A stretch of 64,000 nucleotides of DNA from Paracamarosporium sp. OC-R06-R3 (Eukaryota > Ascomycota > Dothideomycetes > Pleosporales > Didymosphaeriaceae), in contig JACVRA010000307.1 of the NCBI GenBank assembly GCA_019828545.1, forward strand, positions 633-64,632. Reading direction: 5' to 3'. The position numbers were made by a program, and so were the translations under genes. This document shows, in pieces, positions 48,226 through 61,000 of the stretch; position 1 is the first letter of the stretch, and each line of letters begins with the position of its first letter. The notes beneath the pieces were generated by a model. That model did not search any database and was not told the origin of the DNA. It saw nothing but the letters and a program-made list of their open reading frames with translations.

Positions 48226-51200
48226 TTAGTAGAACCACTCGCAAGCACAGGAAAAGTATAGATCCTCAGCGCAGATCGAGCCCCAGATGGCACCAGCTTC
48301 GCGCAGCGTGATCTCCATGTCTTCTCGTTCCTCGTCAGAAAAGGGATGACCCGATACATGCACTGCTTCTATAACGTGTGCAAAAGCGCCCTCAAACCTA
48401 ACATTTGGGTCGGCGCCTTTCCGAAGCAGGGCGTCCAGGGCATCGATCCCTCCAGAAAGTGCCGCTGCAGCGAGCGCGTTCACACCGCTGACTCTAAGGT
48501 CAACGTTTGCGCCGTTATCACAGAGCAGCTCAATGATCTGCACTTTGCCGGTGGCTGCAGCGGCGCATAGTGGGCTGCCATAGGTATGCGTGTTGAAGTT
48601 TACATCTGCTCCTCGCTGGCAGAGAAAACGGACAGCATCCTCGTTCCCATTGCTTGCGGCCGCTTCTATGGCATTTCCCCAGTAAGTGTTTATTTCAGCG
48701 CCAGCGTCTAGTAGCAGTTGAAGAGGCTTCGTGTTTGTTTCATCGCTCGCAGCCTTCCCTTCCGCTTCGACATCCTTCTTCTTTGCTTGGTAGCATGCAG
48801 CTGCAGCAAGAGCAGTGCCGTAAAAGCCTGATAACTCCACATTTGGGTCAGCTCTGTTCTCAAGAAGGATTTCCAAGGCCGATGTGGCACCGAATAATGC
48901 CGCTGTAGCCAAAGCACTTCCAAATTCTCCATCAGTCAATAAGTTCACGTCAGCATGCTTCTCGATCAACAACCGGAAAGTGCCGTCATCCCCAATTGCG
49001 AAAGCGGGAATGGCAGCCTCCAATGCACTTCCAAAACGCGCAGAGAGCTTGAGGTTTGCGTCGGCGCCCGTACCAAGGAGAAATCGAACGATTTCAGTCT
49101 GACCACCATATGATGCTGCTGCAAGCGCACTGCCGCATTCGCTTTCCAGTAGTAGGTTGACGTCCACCCCCTTCTTCAAAAGCAACTGCACAGTATTCAT
49201 GTGGCCTTGGGCAGCGGCAGCGGCAAGCGCACTTCCATGAGGACAGCCTATTGTTCCGCCATGAATTGCGTTAACGTCTAATCCATGATCGAGAAGCATT
49301 TGAACAAACTCCGTCTTGCCAGTATTTGCTACGAATAGCAAAGCACCTCCTAGACCTATGCCCTCGTCAGGGTTTGCTCCAGCATCAAGCAACATCTTCA
49401 TGACTTTTGCTTTTTTTGGGTGGTCTACAACCGCAGCAGCGAGTAGCGGATTATACCACCCTGGTGAGGTCTCGTTAACATTCGCGCCTTTTTTCAACAA
49501 TAGCCGGACCATTGCAACGTCGCAATGATAGGCTGCCCATGTCAATAGACTGTGGAACCCGTTCCAATCGGCCCGGGCTTGGATATTTGCACCATTTTCT
49601 ACCAGGTAATATGCAACTTCGAGATGATCGCCAGCGACTGCTGCATCAAGTGCGCTCGAATAATTAGATTGTTCGAGGTCCATCTCAAGATTCGGATCAG
49701 CACCACGCTCCACCAGAAGCATGACACGGTCCAAGAAGCCCTGCCTAGCTGCTGCGACAAGCGGATTACTGAAAGCCGTGTTGATTTCTGCACCCTTCTC
49801 TATCAGGAACTCTATGGCTCTGATATTCTGTCCTTGAGCATCATGCATAGAAAGTGTAGCTGCTTCTAGGGCTGTGCTTGGCCGCGGCTTTCTCGGTGGC
49901 CACATCTGATCATACCAGTGGTCGCTTCCTACAACCCTGAGTTCGGGGCTTATGTTATGTGTAGCATATAAATGTGCCCTATCCTGAAGACTTGCTCCAT
50001 ATTCAATCAGTATTCGCATGGTATCGAGAGAGCCATAATAGGAAGCTTCGATTAGCGCATTTGTTGATTGCACGTTACTGTCCTCATCTATCTCCACCAT
50101 GGTGCGAGGACTCATACCACGTTCGAGTAGGAGTTCAAGGAATCTCGTCTGCTGCATATTGATAGCTTTTCGTAGAGCCAGTCTTAGTGCAATACTCTTT
50201 TCTATGGGTGCTCCATTGTCAAGTAAAAAGACCGTAGTTTTGTATTGTTCGTATGTGATTGCTAAGAGCAAATCGTTGTCCGTTACAGCTGACCGTAAAT
50301 CATGGTCTTTAGACCATCGTCGAAGAAGTTCAAGCAGTCCATATGCTGACAAAATTGACAAAGTGCGTTGTGGCTGCCATCGTGGATGGTATATGTTATT
50401 GGATATAGGCCCAACTTCGTGCTCACTAGCCTGTTCTTCGGCTTCGATATCTGATTCATCTGTTCTGGAATGAAAAGACTCGAGATCTACACTGGACTTT
50501 TGAGAGTTTTCGCTTTCGTCAATTGTACGACCGAGGTAATTGGGCTCATTTGGTTCAGAACTTAGGTGTGCAGCTTGCGTAAATTCTTCTTCATCGACCT
50601 CCACTTTGTTGTCTAAATCCTGACAAGAAGTTTGACTAAGTTGAGAGTTTTCAGAACGACTAGAAAGGGCACTGCAATCGGTCCGGTCGCTTTGATTTGC
50701 GTCTTTATGTTTGGAATAATACCAATCCATGTATGGGGACGATTTTGCATTTGGGGAACAGAATAAGCGATCAAGAAGATCAAGCTCCCGTTTGTTTGTA
50801 TGTTCCTCATCTTCTTTTGGCAGATTCAGGCCCCAATAGTAAAATGCATACAGTTGTAGTGCTGGAGCGGCCTTGTGCGTAGGATCCACCCAGATCAGGC
50901 AGCGAAGGCATACCTTCGAGATGAGTTGGCGCGATTCTAATGGTGACCAAGGAGCATTATCTGCTAAGTATTCTTCAACAGATAGATGTGAGAGGCGACA
51001 GAATCCATGTGAATCAACAACTACAAGGTTCTGACACGCACCTAGGACGTAGACCTCGTTCAAATCGACCACGTCAACTCCATCGTTGTCAGGGTCTTGA
51101 CATACTGCTTCAATAAGAAGTTGAATTTCAATGAGGTTGGTCGTCGAAGTAATCCATTGCAACGCGCGCAGTCCAATGTCCGCTTTGCTTCCCTTTTGAT

Positions 51201-53324
51201 TTTGTATGCTTTCCATTATAGCATCGTATGCTTCTTTTAACCCCTCAGGAAATTTACCTAGAGCTGAACGTATGTCAGATTCTCTTTCCAGGTCTAGCAA
51301 TTGGATAATATGAAGTGCAGCCCATTGAAACCTGCAAGGGCGTGAGCTCATGTTCATCCGAATGACTGTACATACTTACATTCCCCTGCTCTTGTATCCA
51401 AACACCGATGCGATCTCATGTTTCAAATCTTCGGAAATTGGTTGCATACTTTGACGATCTCGCCTTTGACTATCTTTTTCAATCCTGTCAATCACAAAGC
51501 GGGCAATATCATCCTCGTTGTTGGCCGCTTCCACACCAATATTCGCTTCCTTGAGCAATTGCCTCATAATGTCATCGTTGCGACGACTTGCGATGAATAT
51601 CTTTACGTGTGCTTGTGGTAGTGTATTTAATATCCTGTTAAAGACATCAATCAATCTTGATCGGTCTGGCTCGAAGCATTCATCTAAAGCGTCGAGCACA
51701 ATATGCACACGAGGAAATGCTTGGATAAGCTCAAGAAGCAAAGCTTCTGCTTCCTCAGGGGTCATCTTGGCAGATGCAAAACCTGAATTCTTTTTCTCGT
51801 GAAAAAGACGTTCAACACTCTCGTGTACCTCGTCTTTTGTAACACTGACCGCAAGCTGTTTTACGAGACTTCGCAAGATCTCGTCAGCAGAGCGGCGATT
51901 CTCTTCTGCACGATTGCAGTAAAAATAGGCCAAACCGTCATCAAACGGCATTCGCTTCAGGTCGTCTACAACATGAGTGACAAGTTTGGTCTTGCCGGCG
52001 CCAGCTTCGAAGAAAGTTAGATAAGCAAATATGTTTGTTGAGCGTGGTACGTACGAATTCCATGAAGCCAGAGAATCATTGGGGATAGAGAGTTCAGCCA
52101 ATAAAGATAGTCATGATGATGTAGAAGCCAGGTGCCAGTCCCGACCGTTCGCTCTGATGCTGCGTGATAATGATCGTCTTCGTATGGAATGTTAGATAAC
52201 CAGTAGAGTAAATCAGCTCTTACAGTATCGATCGTGATTTTCCAGATTGAAGCAACTTGCATGCTCAAATTCTCGACCACATCTCGAATGTGTTTCAGTC
52301 CGTTCAGCTCTTTGATTAGATTTGAGAATTTTTGAATCACATCTAGGCGATCTTCGACATTGATTAGTCGCTCGAGATTGTGTAGCTCAATCTCCACACG
52401 TCCTTCGACCTCTTGAGATGTCCTCGAGAAAGACGTTATCTGATCAGGTTGCCATAAAGCTTGTAGGAAGCGCATGGCTGAAGACCTAATAGAGACACGT
52501 ATCGCAAGGACTAGAAATTGCAGAACGAGGCAGTAAAGGTGCGCAAGCCCACTTTCGAAATTTTCCAGGGCCATATCATGAGCAGGTTGCGCTGATGAGA
52601 TGCAGTTAAGGTAGAGCTGAACATACACGTTACATCTATTAAGAACGTACGTAACACGCTCCAGTCCTGTGAAAAGCGCATCAAGTTGTGCTTGATCAGA
52701 TCCAGCTGCCTGCGATTATCAGCCTCCTCAAACCGAAGGGCATTTGCGGCATACTTGAATTATGAAACGGATTGCAGCCCATGGAAGCCCCGCATGTATC
52801 GGATCTGCATTAACGGCAACATCACCAACTTGTTTGAATCTGTCGAGCCATCTTATGACTAGATCCGCCTCTGAACGAACCGTAATCCGTTTTCCCATCA
52901 TGTGTACTGTCCATTTCTTCTGTTCTACAAGGTCACGTTTCTTGCATGCAACCTCTAAAACATGTGAAAAGGTTTGAACAGAACTAGGCATTGATGGTAT
53001 GGTATATTCCCGAAGCAATTCCTGGTCCTGTTCAGATAAAGAGCTGAAAGCTTCGTCCCAGAAGTTCAACGGTCGGTTTGTATGACGATTGGACCCAGTG
53101 GTGGAAGGATTTAATATAGAAGAGAGGCTCCCACTGTCTGCCCTAGAGACTGATGACGCAAGGGTCGCTGTGGTATCGCCAGGAGGAGGCAGACTGATAG
53201 TGATAGATGGCAAGGTTGAGGCGAGATGGGCGCTTCCCTTCCGGTTATCGTGAACACCATTACCTTTTCCGCGCCCAAACAAGCGCTTTAAAGGATTGCG
53301 CGATGACTTGGAAGACTTGAACAT
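48226..53324 (-). CDS. NACHT-ankyrin STAND protein (fungal NLR-like)
   Basis: Exons 53324-52755, 52709-52055, 52004-51380 and 51331-48226 (introns 45, 50 and 48 bases) encode 1,651 residues. The Ser/Thr-rich basic N-terminus (MFKSSKSSRNPLKRLFGRGK) is followed by a helical domain (about 85-260, LNFWDEAFSSLSEQDQELL, then NADPIHAGLPWAAIRFIIQ) like the N-terminal domains of fungal NWD/NACHT proteins. The P-loop is WLHGIPGAGKTKL (about 404-416), made by splicing. Walker B is VHIVLDALDE, later come VKIFIASRR and SRGMFQWAALHI, all NACHT-type. After an acidic linker (about 820-900) there is a long series of ankyrin repeats to near the C-terminus. Such proteins sense ligands through the repeats and signal through the N-domain, with roles in fungal non-self recognition; the specificity here is unknown. 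No frame damage is visible. Confidence 0.94.
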
Positions 53325-54817
53325 TGTAACAGGTAAACAATAGATAGAAAGAGATGTAGAAAAGCTGCTAGGCGACAGCGCTGACAACAAGCGACGAGAA
53401 GGCTGAGTTTAGGCTCACATGACCTACACGCAACACCCGGCACTCGCTTAGGATGATATTCTAAGTTAATAATTAAACAAATAAAGTATCGTTAAATTAC
53501 TACACTAAAAGAACTATGCTGATGAAGTATGTTCAAGGCATGAAGTTCCACAATTATTAAACTGGGAATCTGATAAGAATTACTGGATCCTGAGTCGCCG
53601 ACGAGGCTGAAAATGCGCCACACTCGGCCACTTCGCGCTCCTCCTTCACCGCTTGTCTTCAGCGTGCAGTTTCCACACCAGGGGAAAAGGAGTCTAATGT
53701 GGACGGCCCGAGTGAGAGGGAGTGCACTGGGTCGGGAATGAGGCATCCGCGTGAGCCGTACGATCTTGCATAGTTACACTGTACTGATGGTACTCGTCAA
53801 ACCCACTTTTTACTGCATCCAATGCGCCTCGTTGCGTCTCGTCATGAGTCTTACGGCCACTGGAAGGTACTTCTCTGTATTCAAGTTTCGGTCTGAACTG
53901 GGGTCTTGTGATTGGCGCGTGGACGCGACAGCTGAGGTCCCCTCGTTCAGCCAAGCTCCTTATCACCTATCGGCGTGGTATAGCCGATCATCTCGTTCTG
54001 CAAACCACTGACAACAGTGCGCAAGAACAGGGCATCGGAGATTGTGTCGAACTTTCTGGCATTGAAATGGTGGATATTCGCTACGGTCTTGGGTAGTGGT
54101 ATTGGTAGTGCAACCGTGTGCTAGGAACGATGTATAATTGGGAAGGCGACACAAATTGATGTTTCGTACTGCTACCGGTACTGTGCGCGTGAGAGTTGCG
54201 ATTCTTTATGTGCTTCTCTTTATTTTATTTCAGCTTGCAGAACCTTCTTAAACCTTGCTACTTCACGATGATTGCTGTGATGAGGTAATGACACGCGTGC
54301 GGAGTCTGTGGTAGTGCGGGTTAGTATTCAGGGGTAATGTGAGCTTTAGCTCACAGACACATAGGAGAGTCTTGCGAGGAAAACGTGCGTCTCCTCGGAA
54401 TATTCGTCTGTATATGCTTACCACTTCCCATCCTGTTGTTGCGACTGACTCACTTGCAATCTGCGAAGGGGAAGAAATATCACGTGAATCGCAAGGCTCA
54501 TGGAAATTTCATGGTTTATTCTATATATGCATGATATAATTCGAAGATCGCACCCAGCAAGCAGCAACCAGCTGCAAGTATCCCATATGTCAAGACACTT
54601 CCTGTGGCCTCGAACCGCACCCTGCACTGGTGATACGCTCGCAGATAGAGCGACTCACATCCGCTGATCATACGGATGAGAAAATTTTGTTGAAAATGTG
54701 ATATGATAATGTAAAACCGTAGAAATCGAATAGTGAATGAAGCTGTGAAGGAGCTTCTGCAAGATGTCGATTTCCAATCTAGCAAATACCGAAAAATTGG
54801 AATGGAAGATCGAGTGG
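53325..54817. other. Spacer upstream of the NACHT-ankyrin gene
   Basis: This 1.5 kb region contains the NACHT-ankyrin promoter and AT-rich sequence. Frames at 53492-53966 and 54516-55058 lack any family feature, and the latter overlaps the repeat copy C. Confidence 0.5.
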
Positions 54818-54991
54818 GTGTTGGGCCTGATGTGGGACCCGACGGGTCGGCTCCGGGGTCCAGAGTGGAGCTACGCACTTCTGAATGCTGCACCGTTGCT
54901 AATCTGTGGGTTTGTATGGTTCTACTCGTTAATAGTCTTCTTTGGAGTGGTTGCAAATATATGGTTTGGTGAGGATAGCGAGGAGTCATGC
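54818..54991 (+). repeat. Dispersed repeat, copy C
   Basis: This is the best preserved and most GC-rich of the three copies. It runs from GTGTTGGGCC (54818) through GTGGGACCCGACGGGTC and TGGAGCTACGCACTTCTGAA to the shared TGAGGATAGCGAGGAGTCATGC. It could be used as the reference copy for the family. Confidence 0.75.
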
Positions 54992-55173
54992 AGGCTGAGA
55001 ATGTTAGAACAGAAGAAGGATCCGTGGATATCAATCTGGATTGGTAATGTGCAGCCATGGAAGCACGATCGTGTCTAGTCGATGTTGATGCTATGTCCTT
55101 CGAAAGTCTGTATCGGGGGAAGACGAGGACGAGTAATTGTACCGATCCGCTGATGACGCGCCTTATCGGGCAC

Positions 55174-57051
55174 TCATCCGAGAGTCATTCTCATGCGCTG
55201 TACCTTCTCCCGTTTGAAAAGCCCCTGGTCGAACATGAAGTTCGATACGACCTTCTCGAAGCCGATATCCGGTAGAGGACCTTGGTTTTCCAGGAGACGT
55301 AGATGCTTAGGCTTGATCTCCACACCAGCAGCCGTGACTGTTTCGCGCAGCTGATTTTCGATGCAAGCGCGATGCAAATCAAGGATGTCGATCTTCTTTA
55401 GCGCCTGCCGGTAAGCATTCTTGAGGGCCTCTACCTCGTCCCGCATTCTGCACCGATGAAAACCATAGTCGCGGATCAGAACCCGAGGGGCATCAGTGTC
55501 TTTGAGTGTGTCATCCTCCGTCCGGAGAAACTGCACTAGCCTGAAAACCGTGGGACGCTTATCAAGGGAAGTCTTCAAAAAAATCTCCAGATGAGGAAAT
55601 GCGTAGCGAAAGTTGTTCCAACCATGGCTGTCAAAGAGTCGGGTGAGCTGATGTGCCTGTAGTGCCTGGCATAACTCCGCGAATAACGCGACTTTGCCTT
55701 GTGTGTTTGTGAAGATGCTCTGGTACAAACCTCCGAGTTTCCGGACCTCCTCATCATCCCCACAAGCTACAAACCCGAAGAGGTAGTATGCGTCGGACTT
55801 TGTGTCCGGTATGCGACCATCGAGAATGCAGGCCGTCAGATCGTAAGCAGGCGCTGTTATTGAGTGTGGATACCTATTTACCGGAGTGGGATTTTGTCGA
55901 AGCGAAGGCTGCTCACGCTCAGTGGTCGCTTCTGACGTTGGCGGTGAAGACGACAGTGCAGTAGATTTAGCTCTGGTAGATTTTGATGGCGAGTTGGAGG
56001 CCGCAATGTTTGGCATTCCGCGCCGGAAATCAATAGTCGAGAAGCCCCTTAGGATCTTAGCGCAGCGTACGAATGCACCGACCGATCGAGCTGGCTGCAA
56101 CAACACGAGTGTATCGCGGTAGATCGCATCGGCAAGAGACGAACCCAAAATGACCCTCAATCGCAACTGTATTCCCCCGTGCTGTACTCGGTGGAGGTTG
56201 TGGCTTTCAGCGATAGCGTTTTTCAATTGTTCGTCATATGTAGCGTTGCTGCTCGACATCAGTCGTGCAGAGTCCAAGGTACACATAACTTCATTTAAAG
56301 CAGTGAGTCGATCACCGATTGTGGTGTCGCGCGATTGATGTTCATCGTCATACAGGCCTGACATCTTCGCGGTCATGTCGTTGATCTGTTGCTGGTGCTT
56401 ACGGAACAGATGGCGCAATCGATTGACAGCTTCCTCAATTCGGGTCTTGTATAAGGAGAAGACCACGTTCTCCAGATCCTTATGGTGTGTTGCATAGCCG
56501 GAAGTATCGGAGCTATGGACACCAATGAATGCTTGTGCAAACTTCGCTGCAATATCAGGACTTCCGGGTTTTTCGCCCGCGGCATTGAAGCGTGAGAGCC
56601 TGATAGTTGCAGTGCTGCTCTCAACATCTTCATGCAGAAGTCCGATTGTAGGCGATCTCCATTGACCCCCGTCGCCGAAAGCTATCGCCAGGCGAGTAAG
56701 AAACCGAAATTTCAAACGCGCAATTACTTTCGAGCCCAATAGAATAGGCTCGAAATCATCATCGTCGTCTTCCTCGCATGTCTCTTGGGCAAGATTGGTC
56801 GGAAGACCGGAGACATATCCGGTCGCTTGCGCAGCCCGGTCGATGGCAGTTAGCCATTGCTGCGGAGTTTCAAAGACAGGTCCTGCCGAGCTGTTGCTCG
56901 AGATTTGTGAAGGAGATGGTCTGGATTGGGAGTTGGAGGCGAAAGACCGTGGCGTGGTTCGTGGGTGTGAGCGAGTGCGTGTATCGTAGCCCCCTCGGGG
57001 TGAGCTCCCCCCAAACATGGGCATAGGCCTAGCCTTTGATGCCCCGACCAT
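55174..57051 (-). CDS. Hypothetical fungal protein, 625 residues
   Basis: This is a single exon from the ATG at 57051 (MVGASKARPMPMFGG). The frame is open further upstream to 57378, but only from a non-ATG codon just after a stop. The family is not recognised. The N-terminal 60 residues are Ser/Arg/Pro-rich and likely disordered. An acidic run (CEEDDDDDFEPI) lies near 95. The middle is helical with a probable coiled coil (VNRLRHLFRKHQQQINDMT). A second disordered Ser/Pro linker lies near 360-400. The C-terminal 220 residues look like a folded, mainly helical domain (SDAYYLFGFVACGDDEEVR, DYGFHRCRMRDEVEALKNAY, DLHRACIENQLRETV). There are no membrane segments or catalytic signature. It may be a regulatory or scaffold protein, but that is only a guess. 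Confidence 0.75.
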   Translation of the reverse strand: MVGASKARPMPMFGGSSPRGGYDTRTRSHPRTTPRSFASNSQSRPSPSQISSNSSAGPVFETPQQWLTAIDRAAQATGYVSGLPTNLAQETCEEDDDDDFEPILLGSKVIARLKFRFLTRLAIAFGDGGQWRSPTIGLLHEDVESSTATIRLSRFNAAGEKPGSPDIAAKFAQAFIGVHSSDTSGYATHHKDLENVVFSLYKTRIEEAVNRLRHLFRKHQQQINDMTAKMSGLYDDEHQSRDTTIGDRLTALNEVMCTLDSARLMSSSNATYDEQLKNAIAESHNLHRVQHGGIQLRLRVILGSSLADAIYRDTLVLLQPARSVGAFVRCAKILRGFSTIDFRRGMPNIAASNSPSKSTRAKSTALSSSPPTSEATTEREQPSLRQNPTPVNRYPHSITAPAYDLTACILDGRIPDTKSDAYYLFGFVACGDDEEVRKLGGLYQSIFTNTQGKVALFAELCQALQAHQLTRLFDSHGWNNFRYAFPHLEIFLKTSLDKRPTVFRLVQFLRTEDDTLKDTDAPRVLIRDYGFHRCRMRDEVEALKNAYRQALKKIDILDLHRACIENQLRETVTAAGVEIKPKHLRLLENQGPLPDIGFEKVVSNFMFDQGLFKREKVQRMRMTLG

Positions 57052-58082
57052 TATTGTATCGTAACCTGCTAGACAATCAGCATAAAGTTCGATTTTATCA
57101 CATACCGACCAGCAAGAACAGTCAGGACAACCCCACACCTTCTCACCTCGCAAACGAGAGCACTCGCCTTTTCTCTGTCCCAGCGTTCCGGTAAGATGGC
57201 TAGCAACTTGCTTTGCACCAGCTACCAGATCGCCAATCGACGTTGGAGAATATACTTGTGTAATTTTCTCCCTAGCAGGAATACCGACAATACCGTCGGT
57301 AGAACAATATAGCCTTCGCACGAAATCCGGGATCAAGGATCGGGGGACAAGCGCAGCCGGACGCAAAAGACCAGGCAAGTCGTTCTCTTATAGGAAGAGC
57401 AAATCGTCTGCCGTAGATACGAGGTGAGAGAGCTCTTACGACCAAGGGTAAAGTGAGAGACAACAGGTTGAGAAGTTCGCTGGCAAGTAAAAGCGCAATC
57501 AAACGTCCTCGATGGATAAAGATGAGGCTCTGCGCATCGTGTAAACACTGTCTGCGGACGGCAAGTCCCGTCCACGCCAAATGCTTCCACCTAGTCCCTT
57601 CCAGCAAACGATTGGTCTCGTGGGCAGGTGTCACCATTATGGGGTTTGCCCCTTCCCAGAATGCGCCATTATGCTCCTACTTTCGGTTCATGGAGACTTG
57701 ACGCGCCTTCCATGTACTATCAACTCGGAGCAGCGAAAACTACCATCGTAACTAGTAATCAACGCGGGTATCCACCGGGTGTGTTAGTACCTCAGAGACT
57801 TTGTAAAGACGAGTCATTTGTAATTCAAGCAGTAGAGTACCTGCACCGGGAGCTGGGGGCGGGGGAAAACTAGACACGTCTTTGCCTTATTTTGTTTCCG
57901 TTTGTTTGTTTCGCATGTCTACAGGAGCCGAAGCAACATCATCACACCCTTTTTTCAGTCCATCACACTTGCATTGTTGCACGTAGGGTGTCATGCTCCA
58001 AACAAATAACTCACACGCAATGCATACATACATATAATCAACCTCACAATCAACCTCCATATTCCTACAACCTCCCTCCCGC
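57052..58082. other. Spacer between the unknown gene and GPI13
   Basis: This 1.03 kb region lies on the 5' side of the 625-residue gene. Minus-strand frames at 57052-57378 and 57272-57637 could be a 5' leader or an unmodelled upstream exon; one stretch is Cys-rich (WGCPDCSCWSVCDK). No independent gene was recognised. Confidence 0.45.
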
Positions 58083-61000
58083 TCACACCCCCACCCCAAA
58101 AACCTCGGCCACACTCAAAAAGCTCATCCTCGACCCCCCAACCGCCACAAAAATACACACAACCTCCACGATAACCAAAACCATCGCACCCATCATGAAC
58201 CTCGGGCTGAAAATCCGATACAGCATCAAATGCCGTCTAAGGTGCCCTGCCCACATGGTCGTAGCCAGATTGATCGCCGCGTAGAAGAGCATATGCGTGG
58301 AAACGGCTTTCGCCACACCGCCTAGCAGCCCCTTCTGCTTGGGATGCTGTTTCCACAGCGCGAGCGCGGGGGCCGCGACGGCGCACAGGATCTGCGCGCC
58401 GAAGGTATTCAGCACGATGAGCAGCGGCGACCACGGGTAGCGAATCGTGTGCAGCGGGATGAATGCGGACTCCCACTGGATGCTGGACAGCGCGGCCTGG
58501 TGCCCCGTCTTGAAGAAATGAAAGCTGCCCAGGAGGCCTAGGACGACGGGGCCGATGCTGCTCTCGGCCAGACCATTCGTGTGTACTATCTCCAGCAGCG
58601 AGAATATCTGCCAGCAGCAGAGCGCGAGCGCGCCGGCGCCCATGGGCTTCTGCAGCAGCGCGATCGCAAGGTACCAAATTGTGATTAGCAGCGCGTAGCG
58701 CGAGCCGTGGACGTTGCCGTAGCCCAGGATGGCGATCGAGGTGCGCCCGCCCGTGGGCACGATCTGCTTCGAGGGATGCGGGGTGTGCGAGGTGCCCTCC
58801 TCAATGTTCAGCAGCGGCTTCGCCCATGTGAACGTCGGGTACCCGACGCCTAGTGCGATCGCGAGCGTGAGCTGCGCGATCACCGTCTTGGATGTCTTCA
58901 GCATGGTGCCGAACCCAGGGTACCAATCTCCGTCGTCGGCAGCGTCAAGAATCCAATATGCGGCGCTCAATAATAATCCAAAGCGTAGGCCGAACCCGAG
59001 CCACATTGTCGCAGAGCCTTGGTATGACAGTGTCCCATCGTAGTAGCCTCGAATGAAGGTCGGCAAGAGAAGAGCGACAGCTAGAGGTATAGCAAGTTGC
59101 CACGTTGCGGAGGTCGACGATGTGGCTGAGGCATAGTACGTACTCTTGCAATACGGCATTTGTTCTTCGCGACATAATCGCGACAGAGACGCAACGCGCG
59201 TGAGGATAATAAACAAGATGGAATGATAGACTCCCAAGACGCGGTTGGTGGTTTTGGGCTGACGGAAAGAGGACACTGCCGCGAGGACACCAAAGGTGGA
59301 GAGGAAGTGGAGTAATATCTCGTCTTCCCAGATAGTGAAGGAGTTAGCTGCGAACCCGACGGATAAGAGGAGCGTGGAAATGATGCTAAGATAACCCCAG
59401 ATGGAGCTTGGGAGGAGGGAGAGCAGCCTGCGTCTGAGGTACCAGAAGGCCGATGCTACGCCGAGATTACCGCACATGGCGGCTGCATAGATGATGGCAT
59501 GCTGTTTGGGCACTTCGGGAAACGCAGAATTGATTCCAAAACCAATCAAACCCCCAAGCAAGGTTCCGATCCCACCTCGAGAGAGAAGCATAGGGCTCAA
59601 TTCCGATAGGTCTCCCGCCAAGCCGCGAGCATAGACGGCAAGCATAATGAGCGAAAACGCGAGAATAGTCACTCCGTTCCACATGCGCGGGACATCGAAG
59701 CTTGCCCACAACGACTTGCAGATGTCCAGAGTTTCCTGCTGATAGGTCCTGTACATTTCGTAGGCACGCGCGAATTCTTCAGGCTTGGAGCTTTTACTCG
59801 TGGCATCCCAGGCCTGGTTTGCCTTCTTGAAAGACGTCAACGATGCCGCACGTGCGTCCTCGTCCATACTTTGGACGGCAGCATACTCTTCTTGATACCG
59901 GTAGATCTGCGCGGCTGTAAGACGGCTGATCCTAGCCATGTTCTCATAGTTATTTCCTGCGGTGCCAATGAATGCTTCTTCGATAGGCCTTCCGAGATTG
60001 TTGAAAGGGATGGGCATTCCAAGAAGAAGGGATAGCGTAGGAACAAGATCAATCTGTGCCACCGGCCGTTCAAAAGCTGTAGCTGGAGGAGTATTGTAAG
60101 CAGGCGAGCTTCGACCGAACCGTTCTTGCTTCGAGTACATCCAGAGCGCGGCCTGAATTTCGTCGTTTGATTCCCCGCCATGGTCTCCCTTTGCATCCAT
60201 GCCGTGATCGCCCATAACCACCAACAACGTAGAATCGTCCAAGTGCTCAATCATCTTGCGGATGATGCCGTCCATCTGCTTGAGCTTTGTAGCCATAGCC
60301 GGATGATCAGGTCCATACCGGTGCCCTGCGTGGTCCACTCCAAGGTAGTGACCAACCACCACATCCCACTTAGACGTGTTGGAAGCATGCATGAGCGGAA
60401 AGATATGATCCGTGACACCGTTGTCTACGGTATGCAAATCCCAGACGTTAAATGAATCGTATGCGCGCGTGAGCTCCGGATCAAAATGGTCGGGGAACAG
60501 CGCGTGCCAAGTATCATCCCCAAGATGTACGACCCTCTTGCTAGCATTCCGCAGCTGTGTGATTAGGTTATCCTCTTCGATGGCTGTGCCCGCAAAGCTC
60601 GACCCCGCGTCAACGAAGGTCGGGAGCGTCCCAGTTGTCAGGCCCTTCAACCTCTGCATTGTTGCGGTCGGCGCGTCGGCGATGAACGGAAGAAGGAACG
60701 CATTGCGGGGCTGTTCGACAGCCGTTTCGTAGAGCACGGGGAACGCATTTTGAAAGTGGTGGGGTGTCTCGTCGGAGCCCTCGGTGGGGGCCGGGACGGT
60801 GAAGTCGTAGCGAAGCGCGTCTACGAGGATAACGATTGCTTTCTCGAACGTCTTGGGGTGCCAGCACCCACTTTCCGGCGAACCGGGGATGTATGCGTGT
60901 GAAGTGGTATCGATGGGTGGCACCGCGCATTCCGATTTGTAGTCCAATACAAATCTCGTGAGGAGGAAACCGCCCGTGAAGAGGTAAATGCCCAGGACAT

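Noticed and set aside
54516..55058. 180-codon minus-strand ORF
   Set aside because: It overlaps dispersed repeat copy C on the other strand, has no family feature and no conserved start.
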